Shown piece by piece: positions 28,799 to 37,455 of a stretch of 64,000 nucleotides of DNA (positions within the stretch are counted from its first letter, which is position 1; the number at the start of each line of letters is the position of its first letter). The translations under genes and the position numbers were made by a program. Source of the stretch: Bradyrhizobium sp. CCBAU 51627 (GTDB lineage: Bacteria; Pseudomonadota; Alphaproteobacteria; Rhizobiales; Xanthobacteraceae); contig NZ_LBJG01000017.1 of assembly GCF_028128765.1 (NCBI RefSeq), positions 63,964 to 127,963 on the forward strand, read 5' to 3'. The notes under the pieces were generated by a model. The model saw only the letters and a list, made by a program, of their open reading frames with translations, searched no databases and was not told where the DNA came from.

Positions 28799-30109
28799 CT
28801 AGGACCTCAATAGTCGGTGTTGCTGATCGTGGGCCGCCGGCCTGTTGGGCGCAATCACAACGCACTCCACAGTGCCAGCCTCTTCGTCGGCGGCAAGTGG
28901 GATCACGCCCTGCTTACGGGCGCGGTCGAATATAAGTCCATCTTTGACGAAACGATCATGGGCGGCTTGGAAGGATGGTGATCGCACATTTCTTACTGAT
29001 AAAACAACGTTGGAACCGGAATAGTCGAACCCTAGCAGACGAATGGCGATGTTGTGTAACACCGAGCCGCCACCCCAGCGGCCGTTCGCTTCATTGAACA
29101 GCAACCGTCCATCTTTAGCGAAAATGGCGTCGATGTTGATCATTCCGCGATATCCCAGGTCGCGCGCTAGTGCCACAAATCGGTATGCATGCGCCTGGGC
29201 AGCCAACCATTGCTCATTCTCCAGGTCGCTAGGAAGCTCGAGCCCGGTCCAGATCAGAGCTCTTTCGGATCGGTCTGTGCTTTTGCGCAGACGTATGCTT
29301 CCACTATTGATAAAAGAGATTGATGCATCATCCTGGATTGCATACTCGAGATAGAACAAAGATTGGGCCAAGTGGTACGATTCCACGACAAGCGTCTTAC
29401 ACGAGGCTGTTGTCATCTCAGACCAAAGTGCTTCGGGATCAAATGACGGCCATGAAATCCACCGAGTATCCCTGGCTCCAGGTAGCGGATCGCTCTTATT
29501 GCTGGTCAAGATGACATTTCCGACTCCACCAGCTCCATTATCCAACTTTACAATGACCCTGCCGGTCTCGGATTTGAGGGAGGTGACGGCTTCGAATAGT
29601 CCATTTGGGTCTGTCGCGACTGACCCATGAGGGAGCGGAAGTGCGACGCTGGTTGCCAATTGGCGGAAGTGGCTCTTGCGGTTCAACAGATCAGGCCCGC
29701 GCTGCAAAGCGAACTCGTCACCGCTGTTCGATATCCCTAGCATGGCCGCCAGGCGTGCCACGCCTTCGGTAGGGTAGCAGGGATACAATCGCCAGGCTGA
29801 TTTCTGACGAAGATGTCTTTTGATTCGCTCGACAACAGTCTTGGACAGCAACGTACAATCATCGAGGATCGTCGATTGGCGGCTCGCAGGTACAAGCAGG
29901 CGAAGACTCGATACATCGAAATCGAGCGTCCCGCCAATGAAGGATAGCAGATCCGCCGGGATCACGACCGGGGAGACTATCAGGTCGCCCTCCTGCGCAA
30001 ACCACGCTGAACGATGTGCCGAGTTGGCGGCCAGCGAAAGTTGAGCTTTTGTTAGAAGGGCGCCCGACATCTGAGGCGTACCGGCATTCATAATTATGAT
30101 CCGCGGCAT
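28799..30109 (-). CDS. ATP-grasp ligase
   Basis: A 436-aa protein with an N-terminal pre-ATP-grasp region and a central/C-terminal ATP-grasp fold. VIVKLDNGAGGVGNVIL (about residues 186-202) is the phosphate-binding glycine loop. DAIFAKDGRLLFNEANGRWGGG (about 327-348) carries the metal-binding Glu340 and Asn342. It resembles the PGM1-type/biotin-carboxylase-like ligases that join a carboxylate to an amine through an acyl phosphate. ATG 30109 has GGAGG about 6 bases upstream. It faces the oxygenase operon. It could belong to the same pathway, but its divergent position means that is only inferred. Its substrate is unknown. Confidence 0.78.
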   Translation of the reverse strand: MPRIIIMNAGTPQMSGALLTKAQLSLAANSAHRSAWFAQEGDLIVSPVVIPADLLSFIGGTLDFDVSSLRLLVPASRQSTILDDCTLLSKTVVERIKRHLRQKSAWRLYPCYPTEGVARLAAMLGISNSGDEFALQRGPDLLNRKSHFRQLATSVALPLPHGSVATDPNGLFEAVTSLKSETGRVIVKLDNGAGGVGNVILTSNKSDPLPGARDTRWISWPSFDPEALWSEMTTASCKTLVVESYHLAQSLFYLEYAIQDDASISFINSGSIRLRKSTDRSERALIWTGLELPSDLENEQWLAAQAHAYRFVALARDLGYRGMINIDAIFAKDGRLLFNEANGRWGGGSVLHNIAIRLLGFDYSGSNVVLSVRNVRSPSFQAAHDRFVKDGLIFDRARKQGVIPLAADEEAGTVECVVIAPNRPAAHDQQHRLLRS

Positions 30110-30136
30110 TCTCGGCCTCCGGGTATCTGGACGTGA

Positions 30137-30835
30137 TCAGGATGGGATCGTCATGGCGACCATGATGTCCTTTGCCATGCCGTGGGGAGGTTCTGAGAGA
30201 GCGGAGTTTTTGGGCCGTCTCGAGTCACCTACGATGTAGCGCGAGAGAACGACTTGTCTCCGATCTGCAGATCTCGCTTGACAGCTTGGTCGCGTGACGA
30301 GTCGCTTCAGCGAAAGGGCTTTACGTCGCCTAGCGCGGTGTTCGGAATCGTTCGCGTGAAATGATCTCGCGGAGCACGCTAGAATGGGCTGTGACCAAAC
30401 ACGTGCGATCGGCGCTTCCGCCTCGATCCCGCCTCCCCGTCGCTTGGTCGCATAAACGCCCGGTGCTTCTTCCCAGCGCGCATCGGCTCGACCGATCAGC
30501 TGCATTCGGCCGCAGCTGAATATTCCGTATTCGCTCGCTCTATTCGGGCTGTACGGATATTCTCGCCTGAAATAATCGAGAGTTGTGTTGCCGCCGTGAA
30601 GTGGAAAAGATCCATCGGTGTCGCAGCGTCCAATGTCCCCGGTGAGGCTGGGAACCTCGGGTCGGTCTCCTCTCTGGACACCAAAGCGGCTTTCGAAGGT
30701 ACGAGAGGCCCGCTCGATGTGTCGACTGAGGACGACAAAGCTTGGCGTTTTCCGGTCGAAATGGATTACTGTTTTGTCGAGAGTATACGTATTGTGTCGC
30801 TCGACCAGGGTCGAGCAATCCAGTTGGCTATTCAT
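30137..30835 (-). CDS. Doubtful 232-codon frame upstream of the ATP-grasp gene
   Basis: A long minus-strand frame ending 27 bases before the ATP-grasp gene. The first 130 codons show fairly high third-position GC, as in real genes here; the C-terminal third is Arg/Ser-rich and looks non-coding. No domain is recognisable, and I see no ribosome binding site at the ATG. It may be a diverged or decayed gene in the same transcription unit, or chance. Confidence 0.25.
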   Translation of the reverse strand: MNSQLDCSTLVERHNTYTLDKTVIHFDRKTPSFVVLSRHIERASRTFESRFGVQRGDRPEVPSLTGDIGRCDTDGSFPLHGGNTTLDYFRREYPYSPNRASEYGIFSCGRMQLIGRADARWEEAPGVYATKRRGGGIEAEAPIARVWSQPILACSARSFHANDSEHRARRRKALSLKRLVTRPSCQARSADRRQVVLSRYIVGDSRRPKNSALSEPPHGMAKDIMVAMTIPS

Positions 30836-31032
30836 GTGTATCAGGTCCGCATATTATGTCTGCGCCGACGCGCTTCAATGGAACCCCGGATCCTGGCGAT
30901 GCCTGGGTGATATGCTTCGGTTGCCCCTTGTACATGCTATGATCACAGCGTCTTGGCAGAACCCGGCTTTTGATGGCTGTCATGGGTTGCGAAGGATGGA
31001 TATCGCTCGAGGGAAATCGGCCGTTCGATCAC

Positions 31033-31308
31033 TCACTTTGCTCTGCTCTGCTCTGCTGCGGTCGTGTGCATCTGTCGGTAGTGATAGGCGCACCACGAAG
31101 AGGTGTTCTTGCCGCGCCTTTGATATACAGGCTCGCCGCACATATAGGCCGCTCTCATATCTCCATCTTTGAAGCCGATGATGTAACGGCACTGGCCTTC
31201 AATATGATCAATTAACAGGACCTTCTTAAGGCCGTCCGGGTCTTTCAACTTTCTGCTCCAGCATGCCAAGCAAATGTCTTCGGTGCCGCGCTGGTTGCGC
31301 GGAGTCAC
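31033..31308 (-). CDS. Small Cys/His-containing protein with GcrA-like C-terminus
   Basis: 91 aa with GTG start at 31308, which overlaps the stop of the upstream frame by four bases (GTGA). Two CxxC/CG-type parts are visible: CLACW near residue 13, and the C-terminal block GQCRYIIGF, YMCGEPV, SSWCAYHYRQMH. This order (C-x-Y/W-x-I-G, C-G-x-P, Y/W-C-x-x-H) resembles the C-terminal segment of the GcrA cell-cycle regulator family and of small rhizobial relatives. It may bind zinc. It has no DNA-binding helix-turn-helix of full GcrA, so a regulatory role is not shown. Confidence 0.6.
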   Translation of the reverse strand: MTPRNQRGTEDICLACWSRKLKDPDGLKKVLLIDHIEGQCRYIIGFKDGDMRAAYMCGEPVYQRRGKNTSSWCAYHYRQMHTTAAEQSRAK

Positions 31309-31709
31309 ACGCGCGGGTCACTCCTCGAAAACCTGCGCGGGCTCACCATCTGCCGCACCTTGCGCGACCGAAATGCCTTGCTAGGTGCGGGAAAGCAGTT
31401 TGAAAGTAGCGGGTTCGGCAAACTGAGTTTTTGCGTTGCTGCGCGAGACGAGAGGCTTGCTAGCAAAGCAGCGCCACCTAGGGGCTTGGGGTAGAGTTCC
31501 ACGCCCACAAATGCTGAGCTTATAGGCTCTCTGGCGGAGCGGCCGCCGACAGCCGCATGATTCGGATCAGAAATTCCGAACCATTTATGGCTACGTGCGA
31601 GCTCTGCCGCCGCAATCGGAACTCGCTGCACAGCCCTCCCGAGCGACGGGTTATAGAGAATGAGGAGCATGAGCGGCCATCGGTCCGCGGATCTGACCAG
31701 CTGAGGCAT
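31305..31709 (-). CDS. Hypothetical protein, first gene behind NolA-type element 4
   Basis: 134 aa from ATG 31709, which has AAGGA 7 bases upstream. The product has a hydrophobic stretch near the start (MLLILYNPSLG) and an Ala/Gly-rich middle (LGGAALLASLSSRAA); no family is recognised. Two features support it as real: its start lies just 38 bases downstream of a promoter element repeated elsewhere in the window, and its stop overlaps the start of the next gene. The C-terminal third is basic and low in complexity. Confidence 0.4.
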   Translation of the reverse strand: MPQLVRSADRWPLMLLILYNPSLGRAVQRVPIAAAELARSHKWFGISDPNHAAVGGRSAREPISSAFVGVELYPKPLGGAALLASLSSRAATQKLSLPNPLLSNCFPAPSKAFRSRKVRQMVSPRRFSRSDPRV

Positions 31710-31746
31710 TCGAAGTCCTTCACACCCAGATGGGTGCCACCCCAGG

Positions 31747-31777
31747 AGCCTACGATTTAACGCTACGTCAGATTCAA
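31747..31777 (-). promoter_or_regulatory. NolA-type promoter element, copy 4
   Basis: Minus strand: TTGAAT, 19 bp, TAGGCT. The spacer CTGACGTAGCGTTAAATCG is the most divergent of the seven. It sits 38 bases before the ATG at 31709. Confidence 0.55.
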
Positions 31778-32172
31778 GCCTTTTTTGGCCGTCTACGGGA
31801 AAGTGGCCAAGCTCACGCTGGCCCAAGCAGCCCGCCAAGGGGCTGTCGCAAGCATGTCAGCGCTGCCCTGGTTGGGCTGTAGCCCTGTGAGGCCTTTGAT
31901 GAGAGATTCGACGAATGTCCGGCGGCGTGTCCAACGCACGTTGGTCGCTGACTTCCGTCGAAAGTTAGAGTTGCTCACGGCGCGTATGCGGGAATCACCA
32001 TCGGCGGTCAGTCTGAGAAGGGCGAGAGTCGTGGCGCTTAGCAATCTCGATTGGCCACCACTGGACGAGCGAGCAGGTCGAAGCCCGGCTTGGCGGCAAG
32101 TGTTTTAGGCGTGTGCGTAAAGCACGGTGTCGACCTGACAGTCTCTCCGGCATGTAGACGGAGTCGGCGCAC

Positions 32173-32355
32173 CTAATGCGCTCTCAGGAGAACACGCCGT
32201 TTTCCCTCAAGAAGATGCTCATCCAGGATCTCGTGCAGCGCACGCCGCAGCTCTGGCGGTATCGAGCTATCTGTATCGATCAATTCCCGAAACTTCCGAA
32301 TGATGTGTTCTATCGTTGCGATCGTTCCGAGTGCTTCAGTCCTTTGCCAAGGCAT
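32173..32355 (-). CDS. Small hypothetical protein (60 aa)
   Basis: ATG 32355 with a strong AAAGGAG site about 9 bases upstream. The product is a helical, charged peptide: MPWQRTEALGTIATIEHIIRK, then IPPELRRALHEILDEHLLEGKRR. It has no signal or membrane segment. It lies 255 bases downstream of the trpD-like gene on the same strand and could share its transcript. Unknown function; the clean start and protein-like sequence suggest it is real. Confidence 0.55.
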   Translation of the reverse strand: MPWQRTEALGTIATIEHIIRKFRELIDTDSSIPPELRRALHEILDEHLLEGKRRVLLRAH

Positions 32356-32610
32356 CACCGATTATCTCCTTTGGCGCGCAACGCACGTTGCGGCGCGAGT
32401 CCTCACCTCAGCGACCTGGCCTCGAACAGCCTCTAGGATGAAGGGGTGGCTGTCGGGTCACGTGCTCAGCGCGAGTAGTTTTGACAAAGACTTGGGCCGG
32501 TGGCGCTCACTCAAATTCCACAAGAACTGACGCGTATTGCGGCTGCAATACTTTCGCGCGCGTAAGCTGCACTCTTGACCGCATTGATCGAGCATCAGCC
32601 AACTCGGCTC

Positions 32611-33624
32611 TCAGGCGTTGGAAACCGCGATCAAGCGATTCAGTCGGGCGGCTGCCGCGCCGCGATCAAGTGATTCTTGTCCAAGTGCCATGCCTTCCTG
32701 TAGGTTCGACGCACGACCGGCCACGACCAGTGCTGCCGCCGCGTTCAAAAGTGCGGCATCACGAAAACGTCCTGGCAGGCCATCAAGCACTTTTTGTAAC
32801 GCAGCGGCGTGAGCCTCAACATCACAGCTCTCCAACGCATCCGCGCGGTAGCGGGGGAGCCCGGCTTCTTCCGGCGTCACTTCGAACGTGCGGACTGTAC
32901 CGGCCTCAACCGCAGCAACGAAGCTTGTCCCGGTGAGGGATATTTCATCGAGCCCGTCCGAGCCATGAACAACCCATACCGAATCGGCGCCCAGGTTGCT
33001 CAAGGCGTGCGCCAAAGGCTGCACCCATTCGGGAGTGAACACTCCGAGGATCTGCCGCTTGACCCCGGCCGGATTGGACAGAGCCTCGATCAGATTGAAC
33101 ATCGTGTAGGTTCCAAGCACGCTCCGGATCTGGCTGATGCGCTGCATCGCAGGATAGCCGGCTGACGCAAACATGAAGCCAATGTCGGCTTCGCGCACAC
33201 AACGTGCAATCGCGTCAGGCTTGAGATCGACCTTTACGCCGAGGCGCCCCAACACGCCTGCGATGCTCGAGCGCAAGGATGCAGCGGGGCTGACATTCTT
33301 GGCGACGGGAACGCCGACCCCGGCGACGATGAAGGAAGCGCACGTCGATACGTTGAGCGAACACATAGCGGTATCGCTCGTGCTGGTGATATCGATGGGC
33401 TCGCATCGCATTTCCACCTTGGGCATTATATTTCGCATTGCGGATGCGGCGCCGGTGACTTCTTCGACTGTCTCGCCGCGGACCCTCATCCCAATCAACA
33501 AGCCACCGATTTGCGAGGGAGTTGCGTCACCCGACAGCATGCTGTCGAACGCTGACGCAGCCTCTTCACGCGTCAGAGTGGCGCCGCTGGCAACTTTGGC
33601 GATGATCGACTTGAGCGGTTCCAT
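32611..33624 (-). CDS. Anthranilate phosphoribosyltransferase homologue with altered active site
   Basis: A 337-aa protein that aligns with TrpD over its full length: N-terminal helices [27 protein letters not shown], and the later [30 protein letters not shown] and [10 protein letters not shown]. However, the PRPP/Mg signature normally GTGGD reads STSDT at about residues 81-85, KHGN reads KNVS at 109-112, and the anthranilate-pocket HHP-type motif reads GYP near 156. These changes should cripple normal TrpD activity. It may be a repurposed transferase or a non-enzymatic homologue. No other trp gene is adjacent, and a NolA-type promoter element lies 156 bases upstream. I do not give the symbol trpD because the function is doubtful. 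Confidence 0.85.
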   Translation of the reverse strand: MEPLKSIIAKVASGATLTREEAASAFDSMLSGDATPSQIGGLLIGMRVRGETVEEVTGAASAMRNIMPKVEMRCEPIDITSTSDTAMCSLNVSTCASFIVAGVGVPVAKNVSPAASLRSSIAGVLGRLGVKVDLKPDAIARCVREADIGFMFASAGYPAMQRISQIRSVLGTYTMFNLIEALSNPAGVKRQILGVFTPEWVQPLAHALSNLGADSVWVVHGSDGLDEISLTGTSFVAAVEAGTVRTFEVTPEEAGLPRYRADALESCDVEAHAAALQKVLDGLPGRFRDAALLNAAAALVVAGRASNLQEGMALGQESLDRGAAAARLNRLIAVSNA

Positions 33625-33779
33625 CTAACTTTACACGTTCCTTTGTCCAATCTGCGGGCTGACCGTTCAGCCACGCGCCTTTGCAAACCGCATGCCTTGT
33701 CGCAGCTGCCGGTCTATTCGCACGCTATGCCGCACTTGTCCTTGAGGCGGCCGTCAGCTGAACGTGGGCATCGGTGGCG

Positions 33780-33810
33780 ACGCTACAACCTGACGCTACG
33801 TGAGGGTCAA
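33780..33810 (-). promoter_or_regulatory. NolA-type promoter element, copy 5 (trpD-like gene)
   Basis: Minus strand: TTGACC, 19 bp, TAGCGT; spacer CTCACGTAGCGTCAGGTTG is closest to the consensus. It points at the trpD-like gene starting at 33624. Confidence 0.65.
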
Positions 33811-34134
33811 GCTCTCTCCATCGATGGTGCCGTCGATCGGATAGTGGCGGCTAGTCTTGGCTTTCCGGGCGCCGGCGCAGCGGAGCCGCTGATGGGCTTC
33901 CCACGCACTATGAGTATAGCGTGCTGAAGAGTTCAGGCCGAGCTCAGCTGGCTCTGAGAAATAAATTCGCCGGGCGCAAATGAGCCTGTGCACGACAGCC
34001 TTCAAGAAGCGAGGACGCGTCCTTGATCCGCCCGCATGAAGAGGTGAGCCGCCCGGCGCCCCCTAGAGTGACGTGTTGCACGTCAAGCTGGGGCGACGTC
34101 TGGAGAGGAGTCGGACGGACAGGTCGCAGCATCT

Positions 34135-34434
34135 TCATTTCGAGCCGCTGCTCTTATTGCTGATGTCCCGCCCGGAGATCACGTCGCGACATTGCTGACT
34201 GAGGCGATCTTGCCTGGCTCTGAGGCAGGCAGTGATAGCGGTGCGATCTGGTATTTGACTGCTACAAAGGCGGAACACGTCTTCCATGCAGGCCTCTTTC
34301 TCCTCTGCGGTCGGCGTTCGATCACGCGCGTTGAGCGGCCCGAGCATTACAGTTGTCATTGCCAGGCCGAGAGCGATGGGGCGGTAGGAGAGTCTGAGGC
34401 ACGAAGCCAACTGAATTCGTTGTTTTCGTTTCAT
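34135..34434 (-). CDS. Exported Cys-rich small protein
   Basis: 99 aa. A basic start followed by a hydrophobic segment (about residues 15-35, IALGLAMTTVMLG) gives a signal peptide or anchor. The mature part has the pattern CMEDVFRLCSSQIPD, ACLRARQDRLSQQC, four cysteines in pairs, as seen in small periplasmic Cys-repeat proteins common in Bradyrhizobium. The cysteines probably form disulfides in the periplasm. Function unknown. The ribosome binding site is weak. Confidence 0.65.
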   Translation of the reverse strand: MKRKQRIQLASCLRLSYRPIALGLAMTTVMLGPLNARDRTPTAEEKEACMEDVFRLCSSQIPDRTAITACLRARQDRLSQQCRDVISGRDISNKSSGSK

Positions 34435-34708
34435 AACATTTCATTGATTCGGTGGAGCTACTTATTGTTATTGCCCCGCGGAGCGCATCACCCTGCCACT
34501 GTACGGAGCTCGTCATCTGTCCAGCATGACAGGGACGCCACCTTCCATACCGGCAGAGCTTCACGAAAGGGGGAAGTACTAGCGGTTGCGCCGACGCAGC
34601 AGATGATCCTTTTGGAGCTGCTGGCGGTTGTGCGGCCGGTCCATGCCTCGATGTCTCGCGGCATTGCTTGGGCCTGCCTGACCATGACCTGGGGGACTAT
34701 GGGGCGGC

Positions 34709-35167
34709 CTAATCGGGCCGATAAGTGACGGAGGACTCGGCACGATGCCGGCTCGAAGCGGCACAGGCCAGCTCTGGCGACGCAAAGAGATCAGGCAAAC
34801 CAGATGTGCTTAGGTCGTTGTCGGTCTTGCAAGAGCGACCATGATGACGCGCTGAGACAATGTTTAGTATCATCGCCCTTCTGTTCCACTTTATGTGAAG
34901 AGGTTGGATGGAGTTATCTGTGAGGTAGGTCTCGTCTTGCGTCGGGTCAGGGGAGACTGCGGTGATAGGAGTCCTGCCGTGCAGACCTCGCAACGCGCGA
35001 TTTCGTCCAGCAGAGACAGGAATAGCATTCGATGAATCGCGGGCAGGTCTGCATCGGGATGATGTTAGGCTCTCTCTTCGATCGTCCTGGGCGAGTGTAG
35101 GTACTTGAGACATTGGCAATTCTCGTGAACTGTCAGGAATCACGCGATTGTCGGAGGTGATCTCCAC
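34709..35167 (-). CDS. Doubtful frame downstream of NolA-type element 6
   Basis: 152 codons from GTG 35167, or 134 from ATG 35113. The GTG lies only about 10 bases from the -10 of the promoter element, so that form would be leaderless. The product is Ser/Arg/Asp-rich with no recognised motif, and codon choice is not clearly gene-like. I list it because the promoter element points here, but it may be non-coding. Confidence 0.25.
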   Translation of the reverse strand: MEITSDNRVIPDSSRELPMSQVPTLAQDDRRESLTSSRCRPARDSSNAIPVSAGRNRALRGLHGRTPITAVSPDPTQDETYLTDNSIQPLHIKWNRRAMILNIVSARHHGRSCKTDNDLSTSGLPDLFASPELACAASSRHRAESSVTYRPD

Positions 35168-35176
35168 TTGTCCAGA

Positions 35177-35207
35177 ATCCTACAATCTGACGCTGCGTGC
35201 GATTCAA
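35177..35207 (-). promoter_or_regulatory. NolA-type promoter element, copy 6
   Basis: Minus strand: TTGAAT, 19 bp, TAGGAT; spacer CGCACGCAGCGTCAGATTG. Good match to the other copies. No clear gene lies directly downstream, so its target is uncertain. Confidence 0.6.
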
Positions 35208-35418
35208 GTCTCTTCGTGGGACCGATGGTCTTAAGATGTCGGTGCCTGTGCATTGTTCCTACAAGGATCGTCTGCAACGCGTACTCAGCCGTTTCTGAAT
35301 TATTAGTCTGGACTGGGGCTGACTGCTTCGGAAGCCGCGGCGGCGAGCGTGGTTCCTACGTGATGATACGGAGCGGCGGTGTCGCAATTCTTTGATCTAC
35401 GAGTTGCATGCTCTCGGC

Positions 35419-35625
35419 ATGAATTCGAAAAGCAAACTCTACCAGCCCGATCACTGGCTAGGCCGTGCAGAAGCAACACGAAAGAAAGCGGCAGGGCTCG
35501 ATGACGGAAAAGCCAAAGACAGGCTGCTTAAGATCGCCTTGGAATACGACAAGTTAGCGCGGCGTGCCCTCGTGTGGCAGATGCGCAAAAACGAGGACGA
35601 TACGTGGCCTGAGCAAGAGCTTTAG
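35419..35625 (+). CDS. Small hypothetical protein (68 aa)
   Basis: ATG 35419. The product is helical and charged, with LGRAEATRKKAAGLDDGKAK and LLKIALEYDKLARRALVW. This pattern (RAEE…A…YDRLAxRA) is typical of short unknown proteins widespread in rhizobia. No signal or membrane segment. The start is chosen on the sequence pattern, as the ribosome binding site is weak; an in-frame upstream start at 35392 is possible. Confidence 0.65.
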   Translation: MNSKSKLYQPDHWLGRAEATRKKAAGLDDGKAKDRLLKIALEYDKLARRALVWQMRKNEDDTWPEQEL

Positions 35626-36147
35626 AGCGTCGCTACCGCACATAAAGGCCTCAGCCTGTTATACCCGCTCCAATGGCTAGGCAGACATCGCTCAGCAAGC
35701 GAGTCAATCCCGCCTGCACGGGCGTTGCGGGAGCCAGGGGCGAGGCGGCCCGACCGTCCTGGGCCAAACGCACGTGACGGCGGAGCTGGCCACGTGCCCA
35801 ACGTTCCTTCAGGTCACCTTGCTTCCTCAGCTTCTCGAAAGCGAACTTTAACATGACGGGAATGGGGAGTATTGGTTCTCACTTGCAGTCAATCCGTTGC
35901 CGCTAACGACGACGCCAGGATGCCACCTGCGCACGGACGCATTGACCTGCTACTGGTGAATGTTTGGCACTTACTCGCGGCTGCAACGGCATGTCACTGT
36001 CGCCAACTTGAGCCATCTGGGTTATGCGTCGACTTTCCCTTTGCGGCCGCCGGAGCAGGGCATATCCAGGTAGCAGCGAAGTGCGCAATGGCATCAGGTT
36101 GTCCGCAGCCGTGGTGGCCGCGGCTTGCAATAGGCCCTAGGAGCCCC
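35626..36147. other. Gene-poor stretch
   Basis: About 520 bases. A minus-strand frame at 35651-35854 looks partly protein-like (MLKFAFEKLRKQGD) but lacks a ribosome binding site. Nothing else is supportable. Confidence 0.3.
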
Positions 36148-36170
36148 CTCGCGCGGTTGCCACGCGCGAG
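36148..36170 (-). terminator. GC-rich hairpin after the small membrane protein
   Basis: CTCGCGCG and CGCGCGAG form a perfect 8-bp stem with a 7-base loop, just past the stop of the gene at 36177-36404. No U-run follows, so it is a terminator-like hairpin rather than a proven one. Confidence 0.4.
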
Positions 36171-36176
36171 AGTCTT

Positions 36177-36404
36177 TCAGAAGAACGATGTGACGACCCA
36201 GTAGATTCCAGCCCAAAGCAGCGCATTTATGAGAAGTGCGGCTAAAAGGCCCCAGTTCAACCTCTTCCGGGGTTGCAGGGAGGGACGATCGGCGCCGAAA
36301 CCCTTGATCATTGAGTGCTTTGTTGCCCGCCAATTTGTCGTTTCATCGTGCTCAACGCCGGTCAACTGAAATATGCCAAGCTTTGCATGCCTCCTATCAC
36401 TCAT
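36177..36404 (-). CDS. Small protein with C-terminal membrane segment
   Basis: 75 aa from ATG 36404, with GAGGA about 11 bases upstream. The first 50 residues are polar and basic; the last 24 (LNWGLLAALLINALLWAGIYW…) form one hydrophobic segment ending at the C-terminus, so it would be a tail-anchored inner-membrane protein. No family is recognised. Neighbours give no clue to its role. Confidence 0.55.
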   Translation of the reverse strand: MSDRRHAKLGIFQLTGVEHDETTNWRATKHSMIKGFGADRPSLQPRKRLNWGLLAALLINALLWAGIYWVVTSFF

Positions 36405-37323
36405 AAGTTAGCAGTCCTCTTTCATAGCAGTATGAGAATCGATGATCGTTGCCTGGCGACCACTCGGCCGACCCCATGCATCCTCGGTACAGCAAGGTCG
36501 CGTTCTGGCAGCACAGCAAGCGACATGCCAGGAGGTAGAACTGTCGGCAGCGCTTTTGATGAGATGGGTTCGTCAAACGGAGCCGTTTCGCGACGTCGAA
36601 GTCGCGACATTCATGTCGGAAACAACACCCGCATTAGCAGCAAAGGGTGAGCGCTTCGCGAGTGACATGCCGTAGACAACGCGTTAAGAGCTGCATCTTA
36701 GTGACGCGGAAAAGATCAGGCGATATTCGCCGTTGCAGTCAATGAGATAGACTATTCATTGTTCCTGACCGTTAGCTTACGACCAAGATCGCAGGCGATC
36801 CGCTGGATGTATCAGTTCGAAGAAGCGGCATGCCAGACGTCCGCGGCTATCTGTGCCGAGTTGGACGCCATAGAACTGAATCATTTTCACATAAATGCGC
36901 ATTAAGACTGTTCAGCCTTGGCGAGGAGGCCGCGAGTGATCGTACTCCTCACGAAGCAAGTCGCCCTCACATATCTGGTGCCGTTACTGGTGTTGCCATC
37001 ATCATGAGATCTAAATGTCGCCCCCAATAGGGGCACGCCATGATGAAGACCAATTCGTTGAAGAGGAGGTGAAGCCTCAAGAGCCGCCGACTTCGTGTGC
37101 TCGAGCGGGATGTGCGCTCTGCCGGCGATGAGCAGTGAATGCCTGGCAGCAATGGCAAACTGCGTCGCCTCGGCGAGGCTCAATGACGATTTACATAAGT
37201 AGCAGGAAGGTCAGATCGGTGGGTCAATGCGCCCAACGCGCGTCGTGCTACCGCCCATGCTCGGGCAACCAGCGGCACCAAGGCCGCAATCGAGCACGAG
37301 AGGAATAAGAGGAGCGTGCGCTT
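36405..37323. other. Gene-poor stretch
   Basis: About 920 bases. Several short frames on both strands; none has a good start and recognisable sequence. No repeats or promoters named. Confidence 0.3.
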
Positions 37324-37329
37324 TTGCGG

Positions 37330-37455
37330 ATGGTACGCCGTAGACTGAGTCAGGAGCGCTGGGCCGAGAAGCTTGACTTGTTGCGCGACAACGTCATCTA
37401 CGTAGAGCTTAGGGCTATTCGAGAGGCAAAGGAGCGGGCGTGCGAGCGCAGATGA
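37330..37455 (+). CDS. Possible 41-aa protein coupled to the next gene
   Basis: ATG 37330 (or TTG 37324, which has AGAGGAG 9 bases upstream). The product is a charged helical peptide: RRRLSQERWAEKLDLLRDNV and VELRAIREAKERACERR. Its stop overlaps the ATG at 37452 by four bases. The sequence and coupling suggest a real small gene, of unknown role. Confidence 0.4.
   Translation: MVRRRLSQERWAEKLDLLRDNVIYVELRAIREAKERACERR

Noticed and set aside
31036..31062. CTCTG triplicate near 31.04 kb as a regulatory or phase-variable repeat
   Set aside because: Only three short units, at the end of a small gene on the other strand; probably chance.
33748..33777. CGTCAGCTGAACGTGGGC as a tts box
   Set aside because: Too many differences in the second half and no effector gene downstream.
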